From Thermococcus sp. JdF3 (GTDB lineage: Archaea > Methanobacteriota_B > Thermococci > Thermococcales > Thermococcaceae), in assembly GCF_012027495.1 (NCBI RefSeq), contig NZ_SNUK01000003.1, forward strand, positions 248,001 through 312,000: a stretch of 64,000 bases of DNA, written 5' to 3'. This document shows, piece by piece, positions 1 through 8,397 of this stretch. Under the pieces are notes generated by a model that saw only the letters and a list, made by a program, of their open reading frames with translations, made no database searches and was not told the DNA's origin. The first letter of the stretch is position 1; each line of letters opens with the position of its first letter. A program made the translations under genes and the position numbers.

Positions 1-4
1 GTAA

Positions 5-595
5 TCAGGGCACCCCTTCCCTCACGAGCCTTTCCTTTATCCTCTCAAACTCACCGAGTGAACCCCTCACTATCGGGTGCCTCGGCACGAACGGGCACGG
101 CTCCTCCCGCTCGATGCTTATCGCAAACGTGCCAATCTCCTTGGCAATTCTAACTATCTCCTCCTTGTCGAGGCCGATGAGGGGCCTCAAAATAGGCAGG
201 TCGCTCGCGGTGCTTATGATAAGAAGGTTGTCGAGGGTCTGCGATGCCACCTGCCCCAGGGAGTCGCCCGTAACTATAGCCCTTGCCCCGATTTCGTGTC
301 CCACCCTGCACGCCTTCCTGAGCATCGTGTATTTACAGAAGAGGCACGTCCACTTGGCCTTTCCAATCTCGGCGAGCTTCGAAAAAACCGGAGCCTGTTC
401 CTCGTAGGCATCTACTATAACCGGCTCATTCAGCTTTCCGTACTTTCCGAGAACCTCGCAGAGCTCAAAAACCTTGGACTCCTTCGTACCGCTCTGCCGG
501 AAGTGAACGGGGGTTATCTCAAAGCCTTTCCTGAGCATGAGGTATATCGCCACCGGCGAGTCTATGCCCGAGCTGAGCAGCGCCACCGCTTTCAT
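5..595 (-). CDS. Stand-alone ThiI-like PP-loop protein (THUMP-less paralogue)
   Basis: This 196-aa protein matches only the C-terminal catalytic half of ThiI, the tRNA 4-thiouridine synthase. It has the ATP-pyrophosphatase loop SSGIDS at residues 8-13, a CLFC pair (C84, C87) and the family motif GDSLGQVASQTL near residues 112-123. The NFLD and THUMP domains that present tRNA are absent, and the gene begins right at the PP-loop, so it looks like a genuine short protein rather than a 5' truncation. A full-length ThiI lies 1.2 kb away on the same strand with the same motifs. Both keep the cysteine pair that archaeal ThiI uses for sulfur or Fe-S chemistry. It may thiolate another substrate or work with a separate RNA-binding partner; that is inference. 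The start ATG has only a weak ribosome binding site. Confidence 0.8.
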   Translation of the reverse strand: MKAVALLSSGIDSPVAIYLMLRKGFEITPVHFRQSGTKESKVFELCEVLGKYGKLNEPVIVDAYEEQAPVFSKLAEIGKAKWTCLFCKYTMLRKACRVGHEIGARAIVTGDSLGQVASQTLDNLLIISTASDLPILRPLIGLDKEEIVRIAKEIGTFAISIEREEPCPFVPRHPIVRGSLGEFERIKERLVREGVP

Positions 596-637
596 GTTCG
601 GAAGAAGGGACGGAGGATATATGAAGCTTTCCTCAAC

Positions 638-1192
638 TCAGAGTTTGAAACCCTTGAGCTGGAGCAGGCCGATGTAGACGAACCAGGCCAGTATCGTGGC
701 GGCGCCAACCAGCTCTGGAATCGCGAGCCCCTTAAAGACCCCAGCCTTCACGAGGTATAGCATCAGGACGAAGGTGAGAACCGCCAGAACGCTCCAGGCG
801 TAGCCGGCCGAAAGTCCGTTTCTCCCGAGCTTTATGCCAACTATCGCTATATCCGCCAGGGCCAGAACGTAGAAGAAGACCGCCGCCGGGGCGTGCGGCG
901 CGTACTCCTCAGGAAAAACTCCAACGAGGAACAGGAGAACCATCGCGAGGGGCATCAGGTAGGAGAGACCACGCCTGAGGGCCCCGATGGAGGCAATGAA
1001 ACCGATGACCGCGAAGACCATCAGAAAGCCGTTGAAGTAGTAGTTCACCGGATTCCGTATTGAGCCCATGTCGCTCAGGGCGTTTCCCTTGAAGGAGAAC
1101 CATGGGTTCTGGCTCACAACGATGAGCAGTCCCACGATAAAGATAATGGGGAGGGAGATGGCCACGTACGACCATAAACGCTGGAGAGTCAT
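638..1192 (-). CDS. DUF998 family membrane protein
   Basis: A polytopic protein of about 184 residues with five or six hydrophobic segments. The extracytoplasmic motif NALSDMGSIRNP after the first helix is the hallmark of DUF998, a membrane family of unknown function. An ATG at 1192 is preferred to a GTG at 1201 because the latter sits inside the end of the upstream toxin gene. The gene follows the PIN-domain gene with a small overlap and may be co-transcribed, but nothing links their functions. Confidence 0.75.
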   Translation of the reverse strand: MTLQRLWSYVAISLPIIFIVGLLIVVSQNPWFSFKGNALSDMGSIRNPVNYYFNGFLMVFAVIGFIASIGALRRGLSYLMPLAMVLLFLVGVFPEEYAPHAPAAVFFYVLALADIAIVGIKLGRNGLSAGYAWSVLAVLTFVLMLYLVKAGVFKGLAIPELVGAATILAWFVYIGLLQLKGFKL

Positions 1193-1197
1193 GGGGA

Positions 1198-1575
1198 TCA
1201 CTTCACAAATTCCACGTTTTCCATGTTTACAAACTCTTTATCGCCCGTGAGAAACCTCATTTCCATGCCCTTTGCTAGAACGTAACCCAGACAATCTATC
1301 AGAGACAGCTTTTTCCCTTCTTTCCTCGTCTGGAGCCTGAGCGTTGAGGCCGTGACATAATGCTGGATATCCGGCGTCAGCACGATAAGAATGCTCCTCA
1401 CGAGTTCCACGGTAGCTTTGGCTTTCTTCTCTCCAAAGTCCCTTGTCAGGGCATACGACAGCTCTAGCAGGTTGAATTCGGTTGTATACAGTTCCTCTTC
1501 AGCATATGTTGAGTAGTTGGGGTTTCCTCTGAGGATTTCAACGAGGGCGTAGGTATCGGCGAAGAACTTAGCCAT
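1198..1575 (-). CDS. vapC: PIN-domain ribonuclease toxin (VapC family)
   Basis: This 125-aa PIN domain carries the four expected acidic metal ligands: D7 in FFADTYA, E38 in NLLELSY, D94 in LIDCLGY and D112 in TGDKEF. VapC proteins are Mg-dependent endoribonucleases that act on tRNA or rRNA when released from their antitoxin. The start ATG overlaps the last codons of the antitoxin gene by 8 bp, the usual antitoxin-first order. The length is typical and the active site is intact, so the toxin is probably functional. Confidence 0.88.
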   Translation of the reverse strand: MAKFFADTYALVEILRGNPNYSTYAEEELYTTEFNLLELSYALTRDFGEKKAKATVELVRSILIVLTPDIQHYVTASTLRLQTRKEGKKLSLIDCLGYVLAKGMEMRFLTGDKEFVNMENVEFVK

Positions 1576-1735
1576 GTACCTCCCTCAGCTCATCCTTCAG
1601 CTTTTGAGGGTCAACGTCCCAGTCCTTCAGCAGTCCGAAAATCTCAACCTTTATGAGCACCCTGCTCTTTTCAGGCAGGTTGAGCTTCTTTACGGGTTTT
1701 AAAATTCCGTTTTCATACACTGCCTCAACAACCAT
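1568..1735 (-). CDS. vapB: Antitoxin of the AF2212/DUF104 family
   Basis: This small protein of about 55 residues starts MVVEAVYENGILKP, the signature beta-hairpin of the AF2212-like (DUF104) antitoxins that neutralise PIN toxins in archaea. A longer reading from 1759 adds eight residues, but the internal ATG at 1735 matches the family start. The C-terminal half (GLLKDWDVDPQKLKDELREV) would be the helical toxin-binding tail. It precedes and overlaps the VapC gene, so the pair is a complete type II toxin-antitoxin module. Confidence 0.85.
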   Translation of the reverse strand: MVVEAVYENGILKPVKKLNLPEKSRVLIKVEIFGLLKDWDVDPQKLKDELREVHG

Positions 1736-1783
1736 CGGCACGTTCTCACCCCATAACAACTTGTTTTTCCCATTTTTAACCTT

Positions 1784-2929
1784 TCAGCACCCCCTCTTCC
1801 CCGGCTCTTCACCAAAAACCGCCCGGTAGAGCTTCCTGAACTCCTCCCAGGAGCCCCTTATAACCGGGTGCCTCGGTATGAACGGAATCTCATCCTCCGG
1901 CAGGGTTGAGAGCTCGAAGGTTCCTATCTCCTTCGCTATCCTGACGATTTCCTCCTTGTCCATGCCGATGAGCGGGCGGTATATTGGCAGATCCGTCGCC
2001 TGGCTGACGATGTACATGTTCTCAAGGGTCTGCGAAGCGACCTGTCCAAGGGAATCACCCATGACGATGCCCTTCGCCCCGAACTCCCTCGCTATTCTAT
2101 CCGCGTGCCTCACCATCATGTACTTGCAGAAGACGCAGGTGTACTTCTCCTTCTTCATTTCGCGCAGCTTTTCAAGGATTCTCTCGCGCTCTTTGGGCTT
2201 GACGACTATCAACTCACCCTTTCCGCCGTAGCCGTACCGCCTAAGCTGGTTCCATATCCTCCTGACCTTCTCAAGGGTTTTCTCACCTATGTATATGTGG
2301 ACGGGAATAACCTCAACGCCGCGCTTCATCATGAGGAAAGCGGCAACCGGCGAATCTATACCGCCGCTGAGCAGTGCCACCACTTTGCCCTGGGTGCCAA
2401 TCGGCAGGCCGCCCCAGGAGTGGATTTTATCAACGAAGACGTAGGCTTTACCCTCCATCAGCTCGACGCCGACCTCGATGTCGTAGTTGTGGAGGTCAAC
2501 CTCGCACCCCTCGTTCTCCAGGATGTACTCGCCGACCTTGGCCTGAACCTCGGGGCTCTTGAGCGGAAACTCCTTGGTGATTCTCCTGGCGGTGACCCTG
2601 AAGCGGGGCCTTTCAAGGCCAAGCTCCCTCTTCTTCCTTCTGAAGAGCTTCAGGGCCGTCCGGTGAATCTTATCCAGCTCGGCGTCAATTTCCATCGCGG
2701 GGGAGAGCGACACTATGCCAAAGACCCGCCCAAGAACGTCAACGGCCGCCCTCGCTTTATTCGTCTTCACAAGAATCCTCCCGTGCTTCGCCTCGACCTT
2801 CTTGAACTCAATCCCCTCGCTCACCAGTGCCTCCCGGATGTTGTTCATGAGTATGTTCTCGAACCACCTTCTCGTCTGCCGGGATTTGGTTCCTATCTCG
2901 CCGTATCTGACGATCACCACGTTGAACAT
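1784..2929 (-). CDS. thiI: tRNA 4-thiouridine synthase ThiI
   Basis: At 381 residues this has the full archaeal ThiI layout: an N-terminal ferredoxin-like plus THUMP region (about 1-175), then the PP-loop domain with SGGIDS at 188-193. The enzyme adenylates U8 of tRNA and replaces oxygen with sulfur. There is no C-terminal rhodanese domain; instead the CVFC pair (C265, C268) is present, as in methanogen ThiI, where those cysteines are needed for activity. The ribosome binding site GGGGTGATT overlaps the stop of the upstream membrane-protein gene, so the two are probably one transcription unit. Confidence 0.93.
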   Translation of the reverse strand: MFNVVIVRYGEIGTKSRQTRRWFENILMNNIREALVSEGIEFKKVEAKHGRILVKTNKARAAVDVLGRVFGIVSLSPAMEIDAELDKIHRTALKLFRRKKRELGLERPRFRVTARRITKEFPLKSPEVQAKVGEYILENEGCEVDLHNYDIEVGVELMEGKAYVFVDKIHSWGGLPIGTQGKVVALLSGGIDSPVAAFLMMKRGVEVIPVHIYIGEKTLEKVRRIWNQLRRYGYGGKGELIVVKPKERERILEKLREMKKEKYTCVFCKYMMVRHADRIAREFGAKGIVMGDSLGQVASQTLENMYIVSQATDLPIYRPLIGMDKEEIVRIAKEIGTFELSTLPEDEIPFIPRHPVIRGSWEEFRKLYRAVFGEEPGKRGC

Positions 2930-2933
2930 AGAA

Positions 2934-3260
2934 TCACCCCACCGTACCCGGGAACTTGATGATTATCTCCACGTACTTCTGTATGCCCTCGTAGAGGAGC
3001 AGGGAAACCAGATACGAGGACAGCAGGATAAGCTCGTTCATCTCAAAGATGTGCGCCGCTATGGCCTTGGCCCTGGGCGTCGCATCGACTATCGTGCTCA
3101 TGTACTTCCTCTTGAGGGAGTGGTTGACCAGGATGAACCCGATGAGCAGGGCGACGCCGATCAGGCCCCACGTCTGGCCCAGCGCAAGCATCAGGAAGAG
3201 CGTCGAGGCCACTATTATCCAGCCGCCTATGACCCCGAGCAGTATCACGAACTCTATCAT
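2934..3260 (-). CDS. Small membrane protein of unknown function
   Basis: A 108-aa protein with two adjacent N-terminal hydrophobic helices (about residues 3-48), a charged linker with KRKYMSTIVDATPRAKAIAA, and a third helix near residues 75-92. I recognise no family. It lies upstream of thiI with a 4-bp gap and shares its ribosome-binding context, so co-expression is likely; a functional link is not implied. Confidence 0.65.
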   Translation of the reverse strand: MIEFVILLGVIGGWIIVASTLFLMLALGQTWGLIGVALLIGFILVNHSLKRKYMSTIVDATPRAKAIAAHIFEMNELILLSSYLVSLLLYEGIQKYVEIIIKFPGTVG

Positions 3261-3304
3261 CGTCCCACCGGAGGTTGGTAAGGTGGGGGCAATAAAAAGG
3301 TAAC

Positions 3305-3913
3305 TCAGACGAACCTGAGCACCTCGTCGATACTTTTTCTCCGTCTTCTAGGCCGTGTCTCCTCCCGCGGATAGCCGACCGGGATGACCCCAACGAGATA
3401 GTGGTTCCCGTCGAGGCCCGCAAGCCCCCTGACTTCCTCCTCTATGCCCTGAAAATTCGTAACGCCTATGTAGACCGTTCCGAGGCCGAGCTCAACGGCC
3501 CTGAGCATGAGGTTCTGGATGGCCATCGCGGCGCTCTCAACGCTCCAGATGAATTCCAGTTCATCGAAGTCCTCCCCAGGGAGGAACCGAACGCGCCTGT
3601 CAATGAAGACCGCCACGTAGACCGGCGCACGGTACATCCCGCTTTCGTACATGCGTTTCTTGAGCTTCTCTATCTTCTCATCGGGCAGGTTCACGGCGCG
3701 GTAGTATCGGATCATGCCCTCCGCTATGAGGTTGTAGAGCCTCTCCCTCGCGTTTTCACTCCCGAAAATCACGAACTTCCAGTTCTCCAGACCGCTCGCG
3801 GTCGGTGCCCTCACCGCGGCCTCCACAAGCGCTCTAACGTGCTCCGCAGGGACGTCCTTCTCCTCAAAATACCTCACGGAAGTCCTGTTCAATATCGCGT
3901 CGTCGAGCTCCAC
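3305..3913 (-). CDS. Nitroreductase-family FMN oxidoreductase
   Basis: A 202-aa member of the nitroreductase fold. The N-terminus has the family motif RTSVRYFEEKDVP, followed by APTASGLENWKFVIF, which forms the FMN-binding pocket, and a later ELGLGTVYIGV segment. Such proteins are FMN-dependent NAD(P)H oxidoreductases that act as dimers; the substrate cannot be told from sequence. The start is GTG, preceded by GGGGGTGAT. A second, unrelated-looking nitroreductase occurs at 48.6-49.2 kb. Confidence 0.85.
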   Translation of the reverse strand: MELDDAILNRTSVRYFEEKDVPAEHVRALVEAAVRAPTASGLENWKFVIFGSENARERLYNLIAEGMIRYYRAVNLPDEKIEKLKKRMYESGMYRAPVYVAVFIDRRVRFLPGEDFDELEFIWSVESAAMAIQNLMLRAVELGLGTVYIGVTNFQGIEEEVRGLAGLDGNHYLVGVIPVGYPREETRPRRRRKSIDEVLRFV

Positions 3914-4008
3914 GCTATCACCCCCAGGGACTTCTCGCCGGCATTAATCAGCCTTTCCGAAACCAAAGGTTTAAGAGAACTCCGGAGTAATCTCCAAGAG
4001 GTGAAAGC

Positions 4009-4722
4009 ATGTACGGATGGAGAGGCAGGCTTGGTCTTATCGTTCCATCATCGAACACTACCATGGAGATGGAGCTTCACTCCGCGCTCCCCGAAGGGGT
4101 CTCCCTTCACACCGCGAGGGTTCCGCTTAAGAATGTCACGGAGGAAGAACTTGTCAAGATGAACGCCATGGCCGTTGAGAGCGCCAGGCTTCTGCGTGAC
4201 GCGGGCGTTGAGCTTATCCTCTACGGCTGCACGAGCGGCTCCTTCATCGGGGGGAAGGACTATGAAAAGGAGATCGAGGCGAACGTCGAGGAGGAGGTAA
4301 ACGTTCCCGTTGTCAGCACGAGCACTGCCGTCGTTGAGGCCCTCAGGATACTCGATGCCCAGGCGGTACTCGTGATAACCCCGTACACGGACGAGATAAA
4401 CGCGCGGGAGAGGGAGTTCCTCGAAGCCAATGACTTCGAGGTCCTTGACATCCGGGGTCTGGGAATAGAGGACAACACCCAGATTGGAAAGCTCGAACCC
4501 CACGAGGCCTACCGCCTCGCCAAGGCGAGCTTCATGGACGAGGCCGACGCGATCTTCATCAGCTGCACCAACCTGAGAACCTTCGAGATAATCGAGCCCC
4601 TTGAGGAAGACCTCGGCGTCCCGGTCGTTACGAGCAACCAGGCCTCGCTGTGGCTGGCCCTCCGCCAGATGGACGTTATGGAGCGGATCCCAGGATTGGG
4701 GAAGCTGTTCATCGATTTCTGA
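4009..4722 (+). CDS. Maleate isomerase / arylmalonate decarboxylase-like protein (Asp/Glu racemase superfamily)
   Basis: This 237-aa protein starts GRLGLIVPSSNTTMEME, the typical opening of maleate cis-trans isomerases and arylmalonate decarboxylases in the Asp/Glu racemase superfamily. Two candidate catalytic cysteines lie in the expected places: YGCTSGSF (near residue 75) and FISCTNLRT (near 185). The exact substrate is not resolvable; maleate or a related dicarboxylate is the family expectation. A TATA-like GTTTAAGAG and a GAGGTGAA ribosome binding site precede the ATG. It is a single gene, divergent from the nitroreductase. Confidence 0.82.
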   Translation: MYGWRGRLGLIVPSSNTTMEMELHSALPEGVSLHTARVPLKNVTEEELVKMNAMAVESARLLRDAGVELILYGCTSGSFIGGKDYEKEIEANVEEEVNVPVVSTSTAVVEALRILDAQAVLVITPYTDEINAREREFLEANDFEVLDIRGLGIEDNTQIGKLEPHEAYRLAKASFMDEADAIFISCTNLRTFEIIEPLEEDLGVPVVTSNQASLWLALRQMDVMERIPGLGKLFIDF

Positions 4723-4807
4723 CTCTCCTGTTTCCACCCCTTCATTCCGAAATCCTTTTAAGAACTCCTCCACATTTCTTAGGTGTTAGTCACTGAGGGT
4801 GATACAT

Positions 4808-6187
4808 ATGGGGCTCCTGGACGAGGCAAGGAAGCTTTCGGTATACACGGCCTACAACACGAACGTCGATGCGATAACCTTTCTGAAAGGGGAGATAGTG
4901 CAGAGACTCATAGACGAGTTTGGGGCCGAAGCGGTCAGGAAAAGGATGGACGACTATCCCAGAGAGATAAACGAGCCCTTGGACTTCGTTGCCAGGCTGG
5001 TACATGCCCTCAAGACCGGCAAGCCGATGGCGGTGCCCCTCGTCAACGAGGAGCTCCACACGTGGTTCGACTCCCACTTCAAATACGACGTTGAGAGGAT
5101 GGGCGGTCAGGCGGGAATCATAGCCAACCTACTGGCGAATCTGGATTTCAGGCGGGTGATGGTTTACACCCCCCACCTCGCCAAAAAACAGGCCGAGATG
5201 TTCGTGGACAGGCCGAACCTCGCATACCCGGTCGTCGAGGATGGCAGGTTGACCTTCAAACACCCCCGCGAGGCCTACCGCGAGAACGACCCTATCAAGG
5301 TGAACCGCATTTTCGAGTTCCGCGCCGGGACGACATTTAAGCTGGGAAGTGAAAGGATTACCGTCCCCTTCTCCGGCCGCTTCATAGTCTCGGCGAGGTT
5401 TGAGAGCATAAGGATATACACCGAGCCCGAGCTGAAGCCGTTCCTGCCGGAGATCGGCCTCCAGGCTGACGGGGCGATCCTTTCAGGTTACCAGGGAATA
5501 AAGCTCCGCTATTCGGACGGCAAGGACGCCAACCACTACCTCAGGGAGGCCAAAAAGGACATACTCCTGCTCAAGCGGGAGAAGGACGTCAAGGTTCACC
5601 TCGAGTTCGCCTCGATACAGAACCGCGAGCTCAGGAAGAAGGTCGTCTACAACCTCTTCCCGCTGGTAGACAGCGTTGGCATGGACGAGGCCGAGATAGC
5701 CCACGTCCTCAACGCCCTCGGCTACTCCAAGCTCGCCGATCGGATATTCACCTACAACCGCATCGAGGACACCGTCCTCGGGGGGAAGATACTCATCGAC
5801 GAGATGAACCTTGAGGTTCTGCAAATACACACGATCTACTACCTGATGTACATCACCCACGCGGACAACCCGCTGAGCGAGGACGAGCTGAGGAGCAGTC
5901 TTGAGCTCGCCACCACCCTCGCGGCCGCTAGGGCGTCCCTTGGGGAAATCCGCTCGCCCGAGGACTTCAAGGTGGGCACCAACGTGCCGTACAACGAGCG
6001 CGGAGAGTACGTCAAACTGCGCTTCGAGGAGGCGAAGAGGCGCTTGAGAACCAGGGAGTACAAGGTCGTCATAATCCCCACAAGGCTCGTCAAGAACCCG
6101 GTCTCAACGGTCGGCCTGGGCGACACCATTTCCGCCGGGGCATTCACGAGCTATCTGGCGATGCTGAGGAAGAAGGGCGCGCTGTGA
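4808..6187 (+). CDS. pfkC: ADP-dependent phosphofructokinase
   Basis: This enzyme phosphorylates fructose 6-phosphate with ADP in the modified Embden-Meyerhof pathway of Thermococcales. The sequence has the ribokinase-like fold markers: NTNVDA near the N-terminus, GGQAGIIAN, NEEL, and the C-terminal GLGDTIS with the catalytic aspartate. It closely follows the Pyrococcus PfkC sequence as I remember it (for example INEPLDFVARLVHALKTGK), which favours PFK over the paralogous ADP-glucokinase. A GTG at 4799 is in frame, but ATG at 4808 sits at proper spacing after GAGGGTGAT and is preferred. The gene is monocistronic. Confidence 0.95.
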   Translation: MGLLDEARKLSVYTAYNTNVDAITFLKGEIVQRLIDEFGAEAVRKRMDDYPREINEPLDFVARLVHALKTGKPMAVPLVNEELHTWFDSHFKYDVERMGGQAGIIANLLANLDFRRVMVYTPHLAKKQAEMFVDRPNLAYPVVEDGRLTFKHPREAYRENDPIKVNRIFEFRAGTTFKLGSERITVPFSGRFIVSARFESIRIYTEPELKPFLPEIGLQADGAILSGYQGIKLRYSDGKDANHYLREAKKDILLLKREKDVKVHLEFASIQNRELRKKVVYNLFPLVDSVGMDEAEIAHVLNALGYSKLADRIFTYNRIEDTVLGGKILIDEMNLEVLQIHTIYYLMYITHADNPLSEDELRSSLELATTLAAARASLGEIRSPEDFKVGTNVPYNERGEYVKLRFEEAKRRLRTREYKVVIIPTRLVKNPVSTVGLGDTISAGAFTSYLAMLRKKGAL

Positions 6188-6206
6188 GTCTTTGATTCTT
6201 TGGATT

Positions 6207-6259
6207 GGTACTCTATACTGTACCAAATATTTATAAGTATCGGTATTTTATATCGTACC
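6207..6259 (+). promoter_or_regulatory. Promoter with twin palindromes flanking the TATA box
   Basis: Two 18-bp near-palindromes, GGTACTCTATACTGTACC (6207-6224) and GGTATTTTATATCGTACC (6242-6259), agree at most positions and begin 35 bp apart. A TATA element TTTATAAG (6230-6237) lies between them. The second copy ends directly before the ATG at 6260, so transcription would start at or next to the start codon (leaderless). The arrangement suggests an operator pair, probably autoregulatory; the regulator is unknown. Confidence 0.6.
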
Positions 6260-7531
6260 ATGAATCCGGACGAGGTCAAAAGGTACATCCGTCTGTTCCA
6301 TGAGAGGGACCTGCCGGGGGCCATGGAAAGGGAGTTACAGCCCCCGTTGAATCCAGGAAAGGCCACTGCCATAATCGGTCCGAGACGTTCCGGGAAGACA
6401 TACCTCCTATACTCGATGGTTGGTGAGAACAGGGAGCGCTACGTTTACCTGAACTTCGAGAACCCGCTCCTTTTTGGAACCTCCGGCCGCGATTTTCCGG
6501 GGATAGTGGATGCCTACTTCGACCTTTACCCTGAAAACGTTGGGGCGGATGTTTTCTTTCTGCTCGACGAGGTGCAGAACGTCCCGGGCTGGGAAACGGG
6601 CGTCAGGTACCTGCTCGACGAGGGATTCAGGGTTGCCGTCACTGGGTCGTCCTCGAAGCTCCTCTCACGGGAGGTTGCAACCCAGCTGAGGGGACGGGGG
6701 GTTTCGTACACCCTGCTCCCGCTGTCCTTCAGGGAGTTCCTGCGTTTCAAGGGGGTCGAGTTTGAAAAGCACGAGCTGTATGGGCGGAAGGTTCACCTGA
6801 TAAAAAAGCTCCTGGAGGAGTACCTGAGGTACGGTGCCTTCCCCGAGGTGGCCCTGCTCGACGACCGGGTCAGAATCCTCGAGGAGTACCTCTCGGTAAT
6901 GATAACGAAAGACATCGTGGAGCGACACAGGATAAGAAACGTTGCCCTGGTTGAGGTTATCGTCAAGCTCCTGCTCTCGAACTACGCGAAGTACACCTCG
7001 TACAGCTCGATACATCGCTTCCTGAAGTCAGAGTTCGGAACGTCGAAGACGACCGTCCTGGAATACCTGAGGGCCCTGGAGGATTCCTTCTTCGTCTTCT
7101 TCCTTCCAAAGTTCGCCCCCTCCAGAAAGGAGTCCCTCCGGGCCCCGAGGAAGGTTTACCTGATTGATACCGGGCTTGCCCTCTTCTCAAGGAAAGACCC
7201 TGCGAGGGACGTGGAAAACGCGGTCTTCCTTGAACTCCTCAGGAGGAAGCACTATTCAAACCCCCTCCTCAGCATCCACTACTATGGGGGGTCCGGTGAG
7301 ATGGAGGTTGATTTCGTGGTCTCGGAGTCCGGAAGGCCCGTGGAGCTTATTCAGGTGACAATGAGCCTGGAAGGGACGATGGACCGCGAGATATCCGCGC
7401 TCATCCATGCCGGCAGGGTTCTCGGCTGCAAGAACCTGACGGTGGTGACGCTCGAAGATGAAGACGCCGTGGAGGTGAACGACCTCAGAATAAACGTCGT
7501 CCCCCTCTGGAAGTTCCTGCTGGGCATATAA
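6260..7531 (+). CDS. AAA ATPase with C-terminal DUF4143 domain
   Basis: A 423-aa protein of the AAA_14-DUF4143 type, common and often multicopy in Thermococcales. Walker A is GPRRSGKT, Walker B is FLLDEVQNV, and sensor-like TGSSSKLLSRE follows. The C-terminal part includes EMEVDFVV followed by VELIQV, which resembles a PD-(D/E)XK nuclease core in which the lysine position is Q. Roles proposed for the family are varied and unproven. ATG at 6260 is chosen over an upstream ATG at 6200 because the TATA box lies between them. The twin palindromes just before it suggest tight regulation. It stands alone. Confidence 0.85.
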   Translation: MNPDEVKRYIRLFHERDLPGAMERELQPPLNPGKATAIIGPRRSGKTYLLYSMVGENRERYVYLNFENPLLFGTSGRDFPGIVDAYFDLYPENVGADVFFLLDEVQNVPGWETGVRYLLDEGFRVAVTGSSSKLLSREVATQLRGRGVSYTLLPLSFREFLRFKGVEFEKHELYGRKVHLIKKLLEEYLRYGAFPEVALLDDRVRILEEYLSVMITKDIVERHRIRNVALVEVIVKLLLSNYAKYTSYSSIHRFLKSEFGTSKTTVLEYLRALEDSFFVFFLPKFAPSRKESLRAPRKVYLIDTGLALFSRKDPARDVENAVFLELLRRKHYSNPLLSIHYYGGSGEMEVDFVVSESGRPVELIQVTMSLEGTMDREISALIHAGRVLGCKNLTVVTLEDEDAVEVNDLRINVVPLWKFLLGI

Positions 7532-7553
7532 CGGGGAAGGCTGACATCATCCC

Positions 7554-8396
7554 TCACTCCATCAGCCCCTCTATCAGCCGGGCCTTCTCCTGCGCCTTCC
7601 TGAGATGTTCGACGGTAACCTTGGTGTAAATCTGCGTCGTTGAAAGGTTTGAGTGGCCGAGGAGCTCCTGAATGGCCCTTATATCGACGCCGTTTTCGAG
7701 CATGTGAGTCGCAAAGCTGTGGCGGAGCTTGTGGGGCGTGACATCAACGCCGGCCCTGACGCCGTAGCGCTTCAGGAGGTACCACACGGTTTTGGTGGAG
7801 AGCCTGTCCTTTTCTCTGCGCCTGTCCTCAACGATTAGGTACTCGCTGTCGTCGGAGCGCGTTTCAAGGTATGCCCGTATCTCACTTGCAAGGAACTCCG
7901 GAATGGGTATGACGCGATCCTTGGCACCCTTGCCGCCGCGAACCACGATGGTGGAGCGTTCCAGGTCAACGTCGCGCCTCTTGAGGTTACACAGCTCGCT
8001 GACGCGCAGACCGGCGCCGTAGAGGAGGAGGATTATGAGTCTATCGCGCTTTCTCGTCGGCGGAATGGCGGAGAGAAGCCTCTTAACTTCATCGCGCGTC
8101 AGAGCCTTTGGAAGACTCCTGGGGACCTTTGGGGGCTTGAGCTTCTCGGCCTCTTCGTCGTAGCCCTCGAAGCGGAAGTAGGAGCGCAGAGCCTGAACCA
8201 CGAGGTTGAGGCTCCTGTTGGAGTAGCCTTCCTTTCTAAGTCTCGCAAGAAAACGGAGGGCGGAGCGGGCGTTTGGGGAGCCGCCCCACTCCAGATACCG
8301 GCGCACGTAGTAGGAGTACATCCTAATCGTGTTCGGACTCTTCCCCTCGAGGTCGAGGTATGTCTCGTACTCCTCCATCAGCTCGGGGACTTCCAT
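7554..8396 (-). CDS. xerA: Tyrosine recombinase XerA
   Basis: A 280-aa tyrosine recombinase that resolves chromosome dimers at dif in archaea without FtsK. The N-terminal SAM-like core-binding domain (about 1-88) precedes a catalytic domain with R131, K156, H222-x-x-R225, H248 and nucleophile Y257. The length and motifs match Pyrococcus XerA. Its ATG follows the stop of the upstream Toprim gene by one base, so they form an operon. I did not see an obvious dif-like site nearby. Confidence 0.93.
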   Translation of the reverse strand: MEVPELMEEYETYLDLEGKSPNTIRMYSYYVRRYLEWGGSPNARSALRFLARLRKEGYSNRSLNLVVQALRSYFRFEGYDEEAEKLKPPKVPRSLPKALTRDEVKRLLSAIPPTRKRDRLIILLLYGAGLRVSELCNLKRRDVDLERSTIVVRGGKGAKDRVIPIPEFLASEIRAYLETRSDDSEYLIVEDRRREKDRLSTKTVWYLLKRYGVRAGVDVTPHKLRHSFATHMLENGVDIRAIQELLGHSNLSTTQIYTKVTVEHLRKAQEKARLIEGLME

Positions 8397-8397
8397 C

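Noticed and set aside
4808-6187. ADP-dependent glucokinase as alternative for the sugar kinase
   Set aside because: N-terminal and central stretches follow the remembered Pyrococcus PfkC sequence rather than the glucokinase.
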